Assembly (NCBI RefSeq): GCF_907164905.1
Contig: NZ_CAJRAF010000002.1
Span: 2,046,001 to 2,110,000 of the forward strand
Reading direction: 5' to 3'
DNA: 64,000 nucleotides
From: Dyadobacter sp. CECT 9275
Lineage (GTDB): Bacteria > Bacteroidota > Bacteroidia > Cytophagales > Spirosomataceae
Within the stretch, counting starts at the first letter, position 1. The number at the start of each line of letters is the position of its first letter. Below are positions 42,188 to 50,729 of this stretch, in pieces. Position numbers and translations under genes: made by a program. The notes under the pieces are model-generated. The model was given only the letters and a program-made list of their open reading frames with translations. It was not told the DNA's origin and ran no database searches.

Positions 42188-43531
42188 CTAAGGCTTAATT
42201 TCCCTTATTTCTCCTTTGAATTCAAATGTCTGAGGCCTGGTCACATGCAACGCGGCTCCCAAGGATGTGGCGTAAGGGAGATCTGTTCCGTAAACTTTAT
42301 GATTTGGGAAATTACGTGCAATTAAACGTGTAAAGATCTCGCTCCTGGCAAAACCTCCATCTATGTAAATGGATTGGACGTCGTCGATACCTACAAGCTG
42401 AAGGGATACCTTTAACAAATCCGTAAGTCCTTTGAGCAAATGATGATAGGCCGACTCTGCCGACGCAAACGCACTGACCTGCCATTCCTGAGGACTTGGC
42501 TCGGGAAAAGGGCCGTTTCCGGTCATACAAGCAGGATAAAACGGTGGGGTATCGGCCTTTAGAATTTCAGGATCAAAAGATACCTTTTTGTAAAAATCAG
42601 GCGCAACTCTGAAATACTCGGCAATACGCGCCGTCTGATAGTCGTGCTCGCGCCCCAGGAATAACCGCGAAGCAGTAACACCGCTTCCCTCGGGTGTGAG
42701 GTAATTCATACAATCCCTCTCCAGCTGATAGGAAGTTAATGGCTTGGCAGAGAAAGAATTGAAATTAATACACCACGTTCCTGTAGACAATAGTACAAAG
42801 GGTTTCTTGACAGCCATACGGTAAGGTACCAAAGCAGAGGAACTGTCGTGCAAACCAAAACCAGATTGAATACCTTTGTCCTCGTGCCGGTAAATAAATG
42901 AAGAAGAAGCCAGAACCGGCGCCAGCTTTTTATGGATCCCTTCGGCTTTTACCCATTCGTGATAATCCCACATTTCAAAACTCCAGAGTGCCGTGTGGCA
43001 GCCCAGTGAGGTGTAATCACTGACCTTTCTTCCTGTAAGCAAAAACAAAATATATTGCGGCAAGTGCAGCGTGGTGGCTATGTGGGCGTAAACCTCTGGG
43101 CGGGTGTACTTTAGCCAATACATCTGCATGCCCGAATTAAGCATCCCCATAGACGGTGAGCCAGTTTGCAACGACAACCGCGTAGGATCACCATAGGTAC
43201 TGTAAAATTGGGTTAAAAGCTCTGCAGGAAAAGGTTTCAGATAAGAGTAGAGCGGGGTTAATGGCTTGTTGGAGGCGTCCAGATGAACCAGACTAGCTCC
43301 ATAAGCTGCTACGTTTACCGCCTTAATGTCGTATTTTGGATTGTTCAGCAAATCAGCCCAACGGTTCTTTACCCAGTTGGTGAGCAGTTCAATATCTTCT
43401 GTGGGAAAACCATCCTCGTCCGTAGTTTCAGGAAGCGACTCGGAAAACTCTTCTATTATTTCGTAGTTTTCATCAAAGAGAACATACTTTTTATTGGTCC
43501 GGCCAATATCAAAAACCGCTGTTACTTTCAT
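42188..43531 (-). CDS. FGGY family carbohydrate kinase
   Basis: A 447-residue sugar kinase. The N-terminal phosphate-binding motif is FDIGRTNKKYVLFDENY, and the second domain has VLLSTGTWCINFN and YIDGGFARSEIFTRLIA, the adenosine and FGGY-type signatures. The order of motifs and length resemble L-rhamnulose or L-fuculose kinases, but the sugar cannot be decided from sequence. No isomerase or aldolase adjoins it. Single gene. Confidence 0.88.
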   Translation of the reverse strand: MKVTAVFDIGRTNKKYVLFDENYEIIEEFSESLPETTDEDGFPTEDIELLTNWVKNRWADLLNNPKYDIKAVNVAAYGASLVHLDASNKPLTPLYSYLKPFPAELLTQFYSTYGDPTRLSLQTGSPSMGMLNSGMQMYWLKYTRPEVYAHIATTLHLPQYILFLLTGRKVSDYTSLGCHTALWSFEMWDYHEWVKAEGIHKKLAPVLASSSFIYRHEDKGIQSGFGLHDSSSALVPYRMAVKKPFVLLSTGTWCINFNSFSAKPLTSYQLERDCMNYLTPEGSGVTASRLFLGREHDYQTARIAEYFRVAPDFYKKVSFDPEILKADTPPFYPACMTGNGPFPEPSPQEWQVSAFASAESAYHHLLKGLTDLLKVSLQLVGIDDVQSIYIDGGFARSEIFTRLIARNFPNHKVYGTDLPYATSLGAALHVTRPQTFEFKGEIREIKP

Positions 43532-43662
43532 TATTTATGTACGCTATTCACCTTTTAATCCCAAAATATATTTTTCGGTTAATATAGTGACTTTACTTTA
43601 CAACCGGCACCCTTATGGTCAATTTTTACTAATTATTACTCTATTTTGATCCAACAACGCAC

Positions 43663-44355
43663 TTATGCCTGATCAAGGACAGGCTTAATCACTTTAATCC
43701 AGCGGCGGTATCCCTCTTCGTTCATGTGCAGGCTATCTTTGAGAAAAATACTTCCGTCGGGTCGTCCATCTTTCAGCATCACGGGCCACACATCAATGTA
43801 CTCATGTTTCTTATCGGTTCTGATAAAATCCCGGATGAGTTTATTCGCTTTTAGTGTTTCATCTTTCCGGTTCCAGCGCGAAGGCGATGGTTTCAGCGAA
43901 ATACCGTAAATCTTTGCCTGGGGCTCATTTTCATGAATCATTTTAGTCAGGGTAACGTAAGCATCCCTCACTTGTTCAGGTGTTTTTGTTTTTTTACCGA
44001 ACATATCGTTTTCACAATAAATCACCACTACTCTTGGCTTATATTTAAATATCGTCCGATCTGCATAATGAATAACCTCCGGAAGTGTTGACCCGCCAAA
44101 ACCACGGTTGATAATCGGCAGCGGAGCCAGGTCCTGCGCAGCGCTCTGCCATTTAGTAAAGGATGAACTTCCGGTAAAAACGATACCTCCCGGTGCCGGC
44201 ATTTTTTCCGCATCCTGTTTTTCAAAAACTTTAATAGCTGCTTCAAAGCGATCAACAGCATAGTCAGGTTCCCAGGGAGCGTCCAACAAGGTATAATTGG
44301 GTTTATGGCAACCCAAGAAGGCAATGAAGGCCAGGAAATAGATATATCTTTTCAT
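43663..44355 (-). CDS. SGNH/GDSL-type hydrolase lipoprotein
   Basis: A 230-residue esterase-type protein from ATG 44355. Residues 1-16 are a lipoprotein signal with lipobox AFLGC (C16). The SGNH blocks are FTGSSSF (Ser nucleophile), NRGFGGST (Gly block), YCENDMF (Asn block) and DSLHMNEEGYRRW (Asp-x-x-His). Such proteins remove acetyl or acyl groups from glycans or lipids, here at the envelope. A longer frame from 44388 adds 11 residues that would spoil the signal peptide. Confidence 0.88.
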   Translation of the reverse strand: MKRYIYFLAFIAFLGCHKPNYTLLDAPWEPDYAVDRFEAAIKVFEKQDAEKMPAPGGIVFTGSSSFTKWQSAAQDLAPLPIINRGFGGSTLPEVIHYADRTIFKYKPRVVVIYCENDMFGKKTKTPEQVRDAYVTLTKMIHENEPQAKIYGISLKPSPSRWNRKDETLKANKLIRDFIRTDKKHEYIDVWPVMLKDGRPDGSIFLKDSLHMNEEGYRRWIKVIKPVLDQA

Positions 44356-44482
44356 CACAAAAAATTGGATATACCTATAAGAAGGCATATCCGCGAGGTT
44401 TTTAATGTTGAACAGGGAATTATATTCATCGCTTAACTTCAGTAAATGACCTCATTTACATTTATCCTGGATTTACAGATCA

Positions 44483-44512
44483 CAAAAAAAGAGACGACAA
44501 CGTGCCGTCTCT
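44483..44512 (-). terminator. Terminator of the TolC-like gene
   Basis: AGAGACG (44490-44496) pairs with CGTCTCT (44506-44512); on the minus strand the hairpin is followed by TTTTTTTG. It ends the ABC ATPase-TolC transcript. Confidence 0.8.
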
Positions 44513-44571
44513 AAGTATTACCTATACCAAATTTAACCTAACTAACTATCTTGATCGCGGTACGGGTAGGA

Positions 44572-45882
44572 TTAGAAAACACCTATCCAGCTACCGTTCT
44601 GATAATATTGTAAAAGTCTTTGCTGCATCAGAAATGCATATTTTGACTTGATGGCGTTCGCCTGCGCTTTCGCCAGGTTCGCCTTCGCCAGTGCGTATTC
44701 GAAAATATTGGCTGTTCCTGCGTTCAGTTTGCTTTCAACGAAAGTGAAACTTGCCGAGAGTGATTCCTCCTGCCCCCTGGCCGAGGCATACTGGTCCCGG
44801 GTTGCGTTAAGATCAAGCACGGCTTGTTCGATAGATTGCCTTAAAACCTGCCTGGAAACATCCAGCTGATTTTGTGCCAGTCTTTCCTGTACTTTTGCAG
44901 CTTCAACGCGCGGCCGGGTAATCCAGCGGCCCATAATGGGTATGGTAAGGCTCAGGTTCATAGATCCGTTCCTGGTAGCGTTGAGCTGGTTAAAGTAATC
45001 CAGAGAATTGTTGGTTGAGGCGTAAAAGGCGCCGATGCCAGCTCCCAGGCTCAGTGACGGATAATTGAGTGCCTTGATGGATTTCACCTGATAGGCAAAA
45101 CTTTGCCTGTACAGCTCAGCGCTTTTCAGCTCAGGAAAAGTTTTTTGAGCGTTATCGTACAGTTCTCCTGCTGCCATAGTGCTCAATTCGTTCTCCAGCG
45201 GCAACAGCGCTTCAAATTCTACCTGATCGTCCGGAGCGAGATTCATGCGCTGAAAAAGGGCCAGTCTGGCGGTGCGGTAGCTGTTCAGAGCCGTTACCTC
45301 ATCAAACTTGTCATTGGCAAGCTGGGCTTTGATCTCAAACAAAACATTATTGCCCACAACCCCAGCGCTCACCTGTTTCTGAACCCTGTCCACCTGTTGA
45401 ACGGACGACTCAACCTGCTGCCTGGCTGATTCCAGAAGCGCTTTGGTTGCCAGTACATTCACATACCCCTGCATGAGCAATACGGTCTGCGCATTCAGCA
45501 CGGCGGTCCGGTTTTCCAATGCCGACTCCTTGAGCAAAACATTCTGCCGAATCTGATTCTGTAATTTCCCGCCCTGATATACAGGTAGGTTAAAACCCGT
45601 ATTCACACTGCTGTAATTGTAGACCTGATCTATATACGCATTGGTATACTGATCAATACTTCTTCCGAGGTTGATACTGTTGTTGGAGCTGATATTGATC
45701 TGAGGTAACATCTGGGACCTCACTTGCCTCAGATTAGCCTCCGCCGACTCCGCTTGTAAACTCCCCTGCTTGTATAAGAGGTTATTCTTCGATAAAAGCT
45801 CTACACATTCCCGCAGACTGATTGTTTTTTGTGCCACTACCGAAGCAGGAAGCAGAAAAAAGAATAATAATATTTGTTTCAT
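44572..45882 (-). CDS. TolC family outer membrane efflux protein
   Basis: A 436-residue outer membrane channel component. A signal peptide (KQILLFFFLLPASVVAQ) precedes two OEP repeats: residues about 25-215 (ISLRECVELLSKNNLLYKQG, INLGRSIDQYTN) and about 230-430 (YPSLSLGAGIG, FVESKLNAGTANIFEYALAKANLAKAQA). It forms a trimeric tunnel for tripartite export. Gene order places it 33 bases downstream of an ABC ATPase gene, but no adaptor (HlyD-type) or permease gene is beside it. Confidence 0.93.
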   Translation of the reverse strand: MKQILLFFFLLPASVVAQKTISLRECVELLSKNNLLYKQGSLQAESAEANLRQVRSQMLPQINISSNNSINLGRSIDQYTNAYIDQVYNYSSVNTGFNLPVYQGGKLQNQIRQNVLLKESALENRTAVLNAQTVLLMQGYVNVLATKALLESARQQVESSVQQVDRVQKQVSAGVVGNNVLFEIKAQLANDKFDEVTALNSYRTARLALFQRMNLAPDDQVEFEALLPLENELSTMAAGELYDNAQKTFPELKSAELYRQSFAYQVKSIKALNYPSLSLGAGIGAFYASTNNSLDYFNQLNATRNGSMNLSLTIPIMGRWITRPRVEAAKVQERLAQNQLDVSRQVLRQSIEQAVLDLNATRDQYASARGQEESLSASFTFVESKLNAGTANIFEYALAKANLAKAQANAIKSKYAFLMQQRLLQYYQNGSWIGVF

Positions 45883-45915
45883 GACCAATAGATTAAAAAA
45901 AGACAGGTGCAGTAC

Positions 45916-46578
45916 TCAGGCCATCCAGCCATCTTTAAGCCTTACTACCCTATGCCCGAACGCGGCGTTCGATTCTGAATGTGTTACCTGAACAATTGTT
46001 ACTTTATCCTCCTGATTGAGTTTCTGAAAAAGTTCCATAATTTCAACAGCCTGTTCCGAATGCAGATTTCCCGTGGGTTCATCAGCAAATATTACTTTGG
46101 GGTTATGTACAATTGCCCTGGCCACTCCCACAAGCTGCTGCTGCCCGCCGGAAAGCTGATGCGGAAAAAGGTCTTTTTTCGCAACCATGTTAAAACGGTC
46201 GAGGAGCTCGGCTACTCTGCTTTTACGTTCCGAAGACGAGGTACCTTTATATAACAGCGGCGTTTCAATGTTCTCGTATACTGTCAGCTCATCAATGAGG
46301 TGATATGCCTGAAATACAAATCCGATATGATGGCGGTGTAATTCTGTCCGTTTTTTCTCGGATAACTTCTGAACCGGCTCATCCAGAAACAGGTACTCTC
46401 CTTCTGAGGGTTCTTCAAGCAACCCGAGAATATGCAAAAGTGTAGACTTCCCGGACCCCGAAGGCCCCATGATGGATACAAATTCACCCTCTTTGATATT
46501 AAGGTCAATGTGGCGTAATACGTAGGTTTTCCCAAAACCCGCCGGATAATACTTTGAAATTTTGTCTAGTTTGATCAT
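45916..46578 (-). CDS. ABC transporter ATP-binding protein, MacB/LolD type
   Basis: A 220-residue ATPase from ATG 46578. Walker A is GPSGSGKST, the Q-loop lies in FVFQAYHLIDELTVYENIETPL, the signature is LSGGQQQLVGVARA (the usual R after QQQ is L), and Walker B is VIFADEPTGNLHSE. The sequence is of the LolD/MacB/FtsE group that drives FtsX-type permeases, probably as part of a tripartite export system with the TolC-like protein. The upstream frame extension from 46674 is not family-like. No permease is adjacent. Confidence 0.9.
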   Translation of the reverse strand: MIKLDKISKYYPAGFGKTYVLRHIDLNIKEGEFVSIMGPSGSGKSTLLHILGLLEEPSEGEYLFLDEPVQKLSEKKRTELHRHHIGFVFQAYHLIDELTVYENIETPLLYKGTSSSERKSRVAELLDRFNMVAKKDLFPHQLSGGQQQLVGVARAIVHNPKVIFADEPTGNLHSEQAVEIMELFQKLNQEDKVTIVQVTHSESNAAFGHRVVRLKDGWMA

Positions 46579-46980
46579 ACAATTTGGTATTGAGTTACAG
46601 AACACAAGGATAATCACTATTGATCTGGTTTCTGTATCTTCTTCGGATGTTTGTTTTAAAAAGCCTTGCCACAATCACATTTTATTGATATTCAAATAGT
46701 TAATATTTAAATATTCAGCGATGACCGTCCGAATTCGCACAAAAGTGTACGGTTCCGAACGTAGGACAGGCCGTTGCATCCGGATGGCCGGGCACAGATA
46801 CCTCTTTTAAACGTGGAAAAATGCAGATCTGGTTTGCGTAAATTCAGCACATCATCCTAAATCACGGATATACCTATAAAAAACCAGACATTTATAATAA
46901 ATAGCAGTATTTATGCCCGCATCCGAACATAATCTGAATGTTAAGATGTTACCTTAGTAAATAAAAGGAAACAACAGCAT
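46579..46980. other. Intergenic region, 402 bases, no gene recognised
   Basis: Separates the divergent ABC ATPase and MFS genes. It includes an AT-rich stretch near 46690-46720 (TTAATATTTAAATATT). No RNA gene, repeat or coding frame is evident, and no full promoter match was found. Confidence 0.5.
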
Positions 46981-48225
46981 TTGAAAACCGTATCACAACA
47001 GGACCCTTACGCGGCACTCCGTTACTCCGACTTCCGTTTTTTTATCTCCAATACCTTTTTGTTTTCAGCCACCATCCTCATCCAGGAGGTGATCGTTGCC
47101 TATGAGTTGTATAAAATGACACACGATCCCCTGGCCTTGGGGCTCATCGGTCTGGCAGAGGTAGTACCTTTTATCATCACGTCATTATTCGGAGGGTATG
47201 TGGCCGACCAGAAAAACAAAATTACGATTATGCACATCAGCCTGGTGGTCATTATCTTAGGCTCTGTGATTTTGTATACCGTTTTCCAGCCGGGTATTTA
47301 TAACGCAATGACACGTGGCGAGCACCTGGCAGCCATTTATGCAGTCTTTGCACTCATCGGTTTTGCCAAAGGTTTCTACTCTCCCGCTTCCAGTTCGCTC
47401 AAACCTTTTCTGGTACCTCGTACCATTTACCACAATTCCTCCACCTGGAGCAGCTCATTCTGGCAGGCAGGTTCTATTACCGGTCCGGCCATTGCAGGTT
47501 TTCTGTATGCGTACATCGGGCTGACACACACATTATTGCTGGTAATAACCAGTTTCATAGTATGCTGGATATTATTAGGAATGATTAAAACCCGGCCCGA
47601 ATTCCCAAAAATTACCACGCCCATCCTGGAAAGCCTCAAAGAAGGTTTCCGTTTTGTGTTCAGGACCCGGATTGTGCTTTACGCGATATCTCTTGATTTA
47701 TTCTCGGTACTCTTTGGCGGAGTGGTGGCTATTCTTCCCGTTTTTGCAGAAGATATTTTAAAGGTGGGCCCCGAGGGCCTGGGTGTTTTACGAGCGGCTC
47801 CCTCGGTAGGGTCTTTACTGACCATGTTCCTGATGGCCTACTTCCCTCCTACTCACAACGCCTGGCGCAACATGCTGCTTGCGGTGGCTGGCTTTGGGCT
47901 TTTTACAGTCATTTTTGCGATATCTACCAATTTTCTTTTATCCTGTGCCGCACTTTTCGCTACCGGCGCATTTGACAGTGTCAGTGTAATTGTCCGCCAG
48001 ACCATACTCCAGATATACCCTCCGGATGAGATGCGCGGGCGCGTTGCGGCCGTAAATGGCATGTTTGTAAGCTCATCCAATGAGCTCGGTGCGTTTGAGT
48101 CCGGTGTAATGGCCAAAGCATTTGGTACAGTACCTTCCGTAATGGTGGGTGGTGTAGTGACAATGGCTGTGGTAACCTGGATCTATTTAAGGTCTAAAGA
48201 CTTGTTTTCGGTCAGGTTGAGCTGA
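46981..48225 (+). CDS. MFS transporter (EntS/MFS_3-like)
   Basis: A 414-residue, 12-helix inner membrane transporter. Loop 2-3 has the MFS signature variant GGYVADQKNK, and the N-terminus YAALRYSDFRFFISNTFLF is typical of the MFS_3 (enterobactin exporter EntS-like) group. Probable function is export of a siderophore, drug or similar small molecule by proton exchange. The only reasonable start is TTG at 46981 (KTVSQQDPYAALRY). Confidence 0.88.
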   Translation: MKTVSQQDPYAALRYSDFRFFISNTFLFSATILIQEVIVAYELYKMTHDPLALGLIGLAEVVPFIITSLFGGYVADQKNKITIMHISLVVIILGSVILYTVFQPGIYNAMTRGEHLAAIYAVFALIGFAKGFYSPASSSLKPFLVPRTIYHNSSTWSSSFWQAGSITGPAIAGFLYAYIGLTHTLLLVITSFIVCWILLGMIKTRPEFPKITTPILESLKEGFRFVFRTRIVLYAISLDLFSVLFGGVVAILPVFAEDILKVGPEGLGVLRAAPSVGSLLTMFLMAYFPPTHNAWRNMLLAVAGFGLFTVIFAISTNFLLSCAALFATGAFDSVSVIVRQTILQIYPPDEMRGRVAAVNGMFVSSSNELGAFESGVMAKAFGTVPSVMVGGVVTMAVVTWIYLRSKDLFSVRLS

Positions 48226-48272
48226 CGTGACACACCATTTGCCAATAATGTAAGAAAAACTAAATATTTGGT

Positions 48273-48280
48273 TATTTTTG
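48273..48280 (+). promoter_or_regulatory. -7 element of the toxin-antitoxin operon
   Basis: TATTTTTG fits TAnnTTTG, 29 bases before the antitoxin ATG. No TTTG is placed correctly for -33. Confidence 0.35.
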
Positions 48281-48309
48281 TTATTATCCATCAAGAGACC
48301 ATCAGGTAA

Positions 48310-48549
48310 ATGATTTCAACGAAAAAAGAATCATCCCCTCATAACAGGCTGAACGACGTTCAGATAAGCTTATTACGTCTTTTTGATCAAAATATAAGCG
48401 AACAGGAAACCTTGGAAGTACGGAAATTACTGATGGATTATTTTGACCGTGCATTGCAGGAAGAACTCAAGGAAGTCTCAAAACAAAAAAAATATTCTGA
48501 ACAGGATTATTATAAAATGCTGTCCGACGATAAGTTTGTCATTGAGTGA
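48310..48549 (+). CDS. Putative antitoxin of a PIN-domain pair
   Basis: A 79-residue charged, helical protein (LNDVQISLLRLFDQNISEQE, LQEELKEVSKQKKYSEQDYY). It has no known domain that I can name. Its position directly before a PIN toxin with which it shares the stop/start overlap TGATG, its size and its acidic tail fit an antitoxin. Confidence 0.75.
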   Translation: MISTKKESSPHNRLNDVQISLLRLFDQNISEQETLEVRKLLMDYFDRALQEELKEVSKQKKYSEQDYYKMLSDDKFVIE

Positions 48550-48941
48550 TGCGGGTGGTCATTGATACAAATTGCCTGAGAGCCTCCATACCGCCCAAGA
48601 GTCCTTTCTATCAGCTTTATCTTGATTTTAGATCCGGAAAATTTGACTGGTATGTAAGCACTGAAATATTACTGGAATACGACGAAATACTGTCCCACAC
48701 CTACTCTTACAGAACTTCACAGTTTATCCTTCATCAACTTGCCGTTGCACCAAATGTAGTATTTGCCGAACCGGCTTATAAATGGAATTTGATCATCGGC
48801 GATCCGGACGACAATAAATTTTCGGATTTGGCGATCAGTTGCAATGCGGATTATTTAGTCAGCAACGATACTGATTTTGATATATTTCAAACAATAGACT
48901 TCCCTAGGCTAACTGTTGTCACCCTCCCGAACTTTTCTTAA
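48549..48941 (+). CDS. PIN-domain toxin (COG1569 type)
   Basis: A 130-residue putative ribonuclease of a type II toxin-antitoxin pair. Its N-terminus RVVIDTNCLRASI gives the first PIN Asp; E in TEILLEYDEIL, D in GDPDDNKFSDLAI and D in LVSNDTDF supply the remaining acidic site that binds magnesium. These follow the COG1569/TIGR00305 pattern. ATG 48549 is preferred over GTG 48546 because it overlaps the antitoxin stop by one base. All catalytic acids are present, so it is likely active. Confidence 0.88.
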   Translation: MRVVIDTNCLRASIPPKSPFYQLYLDFRSGKFDWYVSTEILLEYDEILSHTYSYRTSQFILHQLAVAPNVVFAEPAYKWNLIIGDPDDNKFSDLAISCNADYLVSNDTDFDIFQTIDFPRLTVVTLPNFS

Positions 48942-49031
48942 AATTTCACATGCAGGTGAATAATCTTACAAAATGTTGCAGAATTTAATCATTCCTTGCA
49001 GATTTGGTTTCTGGTACCATCAGCGGACGGA

Positions 49032-49769
49032 ATGATCTCAGCCACTAAAAGAAGAATTCACAGCAATCAATATCGTTTGACATGCCTCACATTGGCACTG
49101 CTTTTGTCAGGTAATACATCCATTAAGGCTCAGCAAAAAAATAGCCGTGTTCCCGAAATTGAGCGGGCTTTAATCGCAAGAGGGTTAGTAAATATTCAAG
49201 AAAGAGATCCTACAATTCTGGTTGAGCTGAAATATTCAACTACGGATAATTTTGTAAAAAAGGATGTGTATGGTGATTTATCCAACGCATACCTCCAGCC
49301 CGAAATGGCAAGTCGCCTGGCCAATGCCAGCGCCCGCCTCAGAAAAAGCCATCCGGGTTACAGGCTTCTGGTGTATGACGCAGCACGTCCTAATTCGGTC
49401 CAGTATATCTTGTGGGACGCGCTGGATGCCCTGAAGATTCCGGAAAGCAAAAAGCCCATGTACGTGGCCGATCCCCAAAAGGGCTCCAACCATAACTTCG
49501 GCTGCGCTGTGGATCTGACCATTGCCGATGAAAACGGCCACCCCTTGGATATGGGTACCAGGTATGACTTTTTCGGCCCCCTGGCTTATCCCCGGGCAGA
49601 AGCAGAAATGCTTCGCCAGGGAAAGCTGAGTGTTAAACAGCTGGAGAACCGAAAAATCCTTCGAAAAGTGATGACCGAGGCCGGTTTCAGTACTAACACC
49701 ACGGAATGGTGGCATTTCGACGGCATGTCAAAAAAACAAGCACGTGAAAAGTTTGGTATGATCAGGTGA
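49032..49769 (+). CDS. D-alanyl-D-alanine dipeptidase, VanX-like (M15D)
   Basis: A 245-residue zinc peptidase with an N-terminal signal sequence (LTCLTLALLLSGNTSIKAQ). Zinc ligands are H154 and D161 in SNHNFGCAVD and H228 in TEWWHFDG; E225 is the catalytic base. Arg in YDAARPNSVQ matches the VanX Arg71 position. Enzymes of this group cleave D-Ala-D-Ala, either for peptidoglycan recycling (DdpX) or glycopeptide resistance (VanX). No vanH or vanA partner is nearby and the protein is exported, so a wall recycling role is more likely. ATG 49032 starts the signal; a TTG at 48996 is upstream. Confidence 0.92.
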   Translation: MISATKRRIHSNQYRLTCLTLALLLSGNTSIKAQQKNSRVPEIERALIARGLVNIQERDPTILVELKYSTTDNFVKKDVYGDLSNAYLQPEMASRLANASARLRKSHPGYRLLVYDAARPNSVQYILWDALDALKIPESKKPMYVADPQKGSNHNFGCAVDLTIADENGHPLDMGTRYDFFGPLAYPRAEAEMLRQGKLSVKQLENRKILRKVMTEAGFSTNTTEWWHFDGMSKKQAREKFGMIR

Positions 49770-49773
49770 TCTC

Positions 49774-50493
49774 TTACTCCCGTTTCACGGTGCTACCTCC
49801 TGATACCTCTTTTTGTACCAGCGGATCACCTTTGTAACGAAGGCTGCTGGCCCCACTGACATCCACATCCAGCAGTTTGGTAACCCACACCCTCGCGTCG
49901 CTGGCGCCTGACAGGTTCAGCTCCGACTCTTCAACGGGGTAATCCAGGCTATTCAGCCGGGAAGCGCCGGAAAGTTCGCCATCCAGGTATCTTCCCTCTC
50001 CTGACAGATAAAGATCGGAAGCCCCCGAGACATCTATGTCTATGGATTTTGCAGTACCGTCGAATTCCAGTTTTGACGCGCCTGTTAATCTGATTTTAAG
50101 TTCATTAAGATTTTCAAAATCTTCGATATCCGACTTCACTGCACCGGAAAAATCAACTGCGTAAAGATCGGGCATGGTGATATCTATATCCATTCTCCGG
50201 CGATCGCTGAACCAGGTATCCTTGTAGCGCACCACCAGCTCATGATTCTGAACAAAAATATCCAAATCATCCAGATCCTTTTGCTCGCCTGTGGCAGATA
50301 CCGAAAATTCTGAACCATAATTTACATGCACCCGGTAGGCACTTCCCATTTCCAAACGATCAAAATCCCTGAAGTCGAAAGTGCGGGTGCTGGTACTTCT
50401 CGGAGGTACGCCATCGGAATCAACATAGACACAGGACTGGAGACTTGAAATTAAAAGTGCTCCGGCAATCAGATTAGAAAATAACGTTTTCAT
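49774..50493 (-). CDS. GIN-domain (DUF2807) lipoprotein
   Basis: A 239-residue lipoprotein with lipobox ISSLQSC (C21). The rest is a right-handed beta-helix-like GIN domain with repeating S/TGAS-type turns: VDFSGAVKSD, IRLTGASKLEF, IDVSGASDLYL, GELSGASRLN, LNLSGASDARV and VDVSGASSLRY. Function unknown. It is convergent with the VanX-like gene and divergent from the FecI-like sigma gene, so it could belong to the latter's regulon. Confidence 0.9.
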   Translation of the reverse strand: MKTLFSNLIAGALLISSLQSCVYVDSDGVPPRSTSTRTFDFRDFDRLEMGSAYRVHVNYGSEFSVSATGEQKDLDDLDIFVQNHELVVRYKDTWFSDRRRMDIDITMPDLYAVDFSGAVKSDIEDFENLNELKIRLTGASKLEFDGTAKSIDIDVSGASDLYLSGEGRYLDGELSGASRLNSLDYPVEESELNLSGASDARVWVTKLLDVDVSGASSLRYKGDPLVQKEVSGGSTVKRE

Positions 50494-50568
50494 AGCTAAT
50501 AAATGTTGTTAGACTCTTACGTCCCTTCTTCGGGATCGCTTTTCTCCCAGACAACCCAGATTAAAAAT

Positions 50569-50604
50569 CCCCCTATGAAAAAAAATATTTTTCTTCATAG
50601 GGGG
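50569..50604. repeat. Hairpin between the GIN lipoprotein and sigma genes
   Basis: CCCCCTATGAA (50569-50579) and TTCATAGGGGG (50594-50604) form a perfect 11-bp inverted repeat around an A/T-rich loop. It is in the divergent region upstream of the sigma factor gene, where a terminator is not expected; it may be a regulatory hairpin or operator. Confidence 0.6.
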
Positions 50605-50697
50605 CTATGCGGTTAAGGTTGTCATGGATAAAAACCATTAAGACCGTGACGGCAACCGCTTTTGTGCAACCGGCTATCATATTCGAGCGCGATTTTA

Positions 50698-50705
50698 TAC
50701 TTTTG
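50698..50705 (+). promoter_or_regulatory. -7 element within the long form of the sigma frame
   Basis: TACTTTTG fits TAnnTTTG, 24 bases before a GTG at 50730. It supports translation of the sigma factor from 50730 rather than 50607. No -33 TTTG is correctly spaced. Confidence 0.4.
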
Positions 50706-50729
50706 CAAAAAAAACAAAAGCATAAGAGC

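Noticed and set aside
46640..46670. Possible sigma-54 promoter (TGGCA near a T-rich stretch) upstream of the ABC ATPase
   Set aside because: On the minus strand TGGCAAG is present but the essential GC of the -12 element is missing, so it does not meet the consensus.
49032..49769. Glycopeptide resistance (van) cluster
   Set aside because: The VanX-like gene has no vanH, vanA, vanR or vanS neighbours and encodes a signal peptide, whereas resistance VanX is cytoplasmic.
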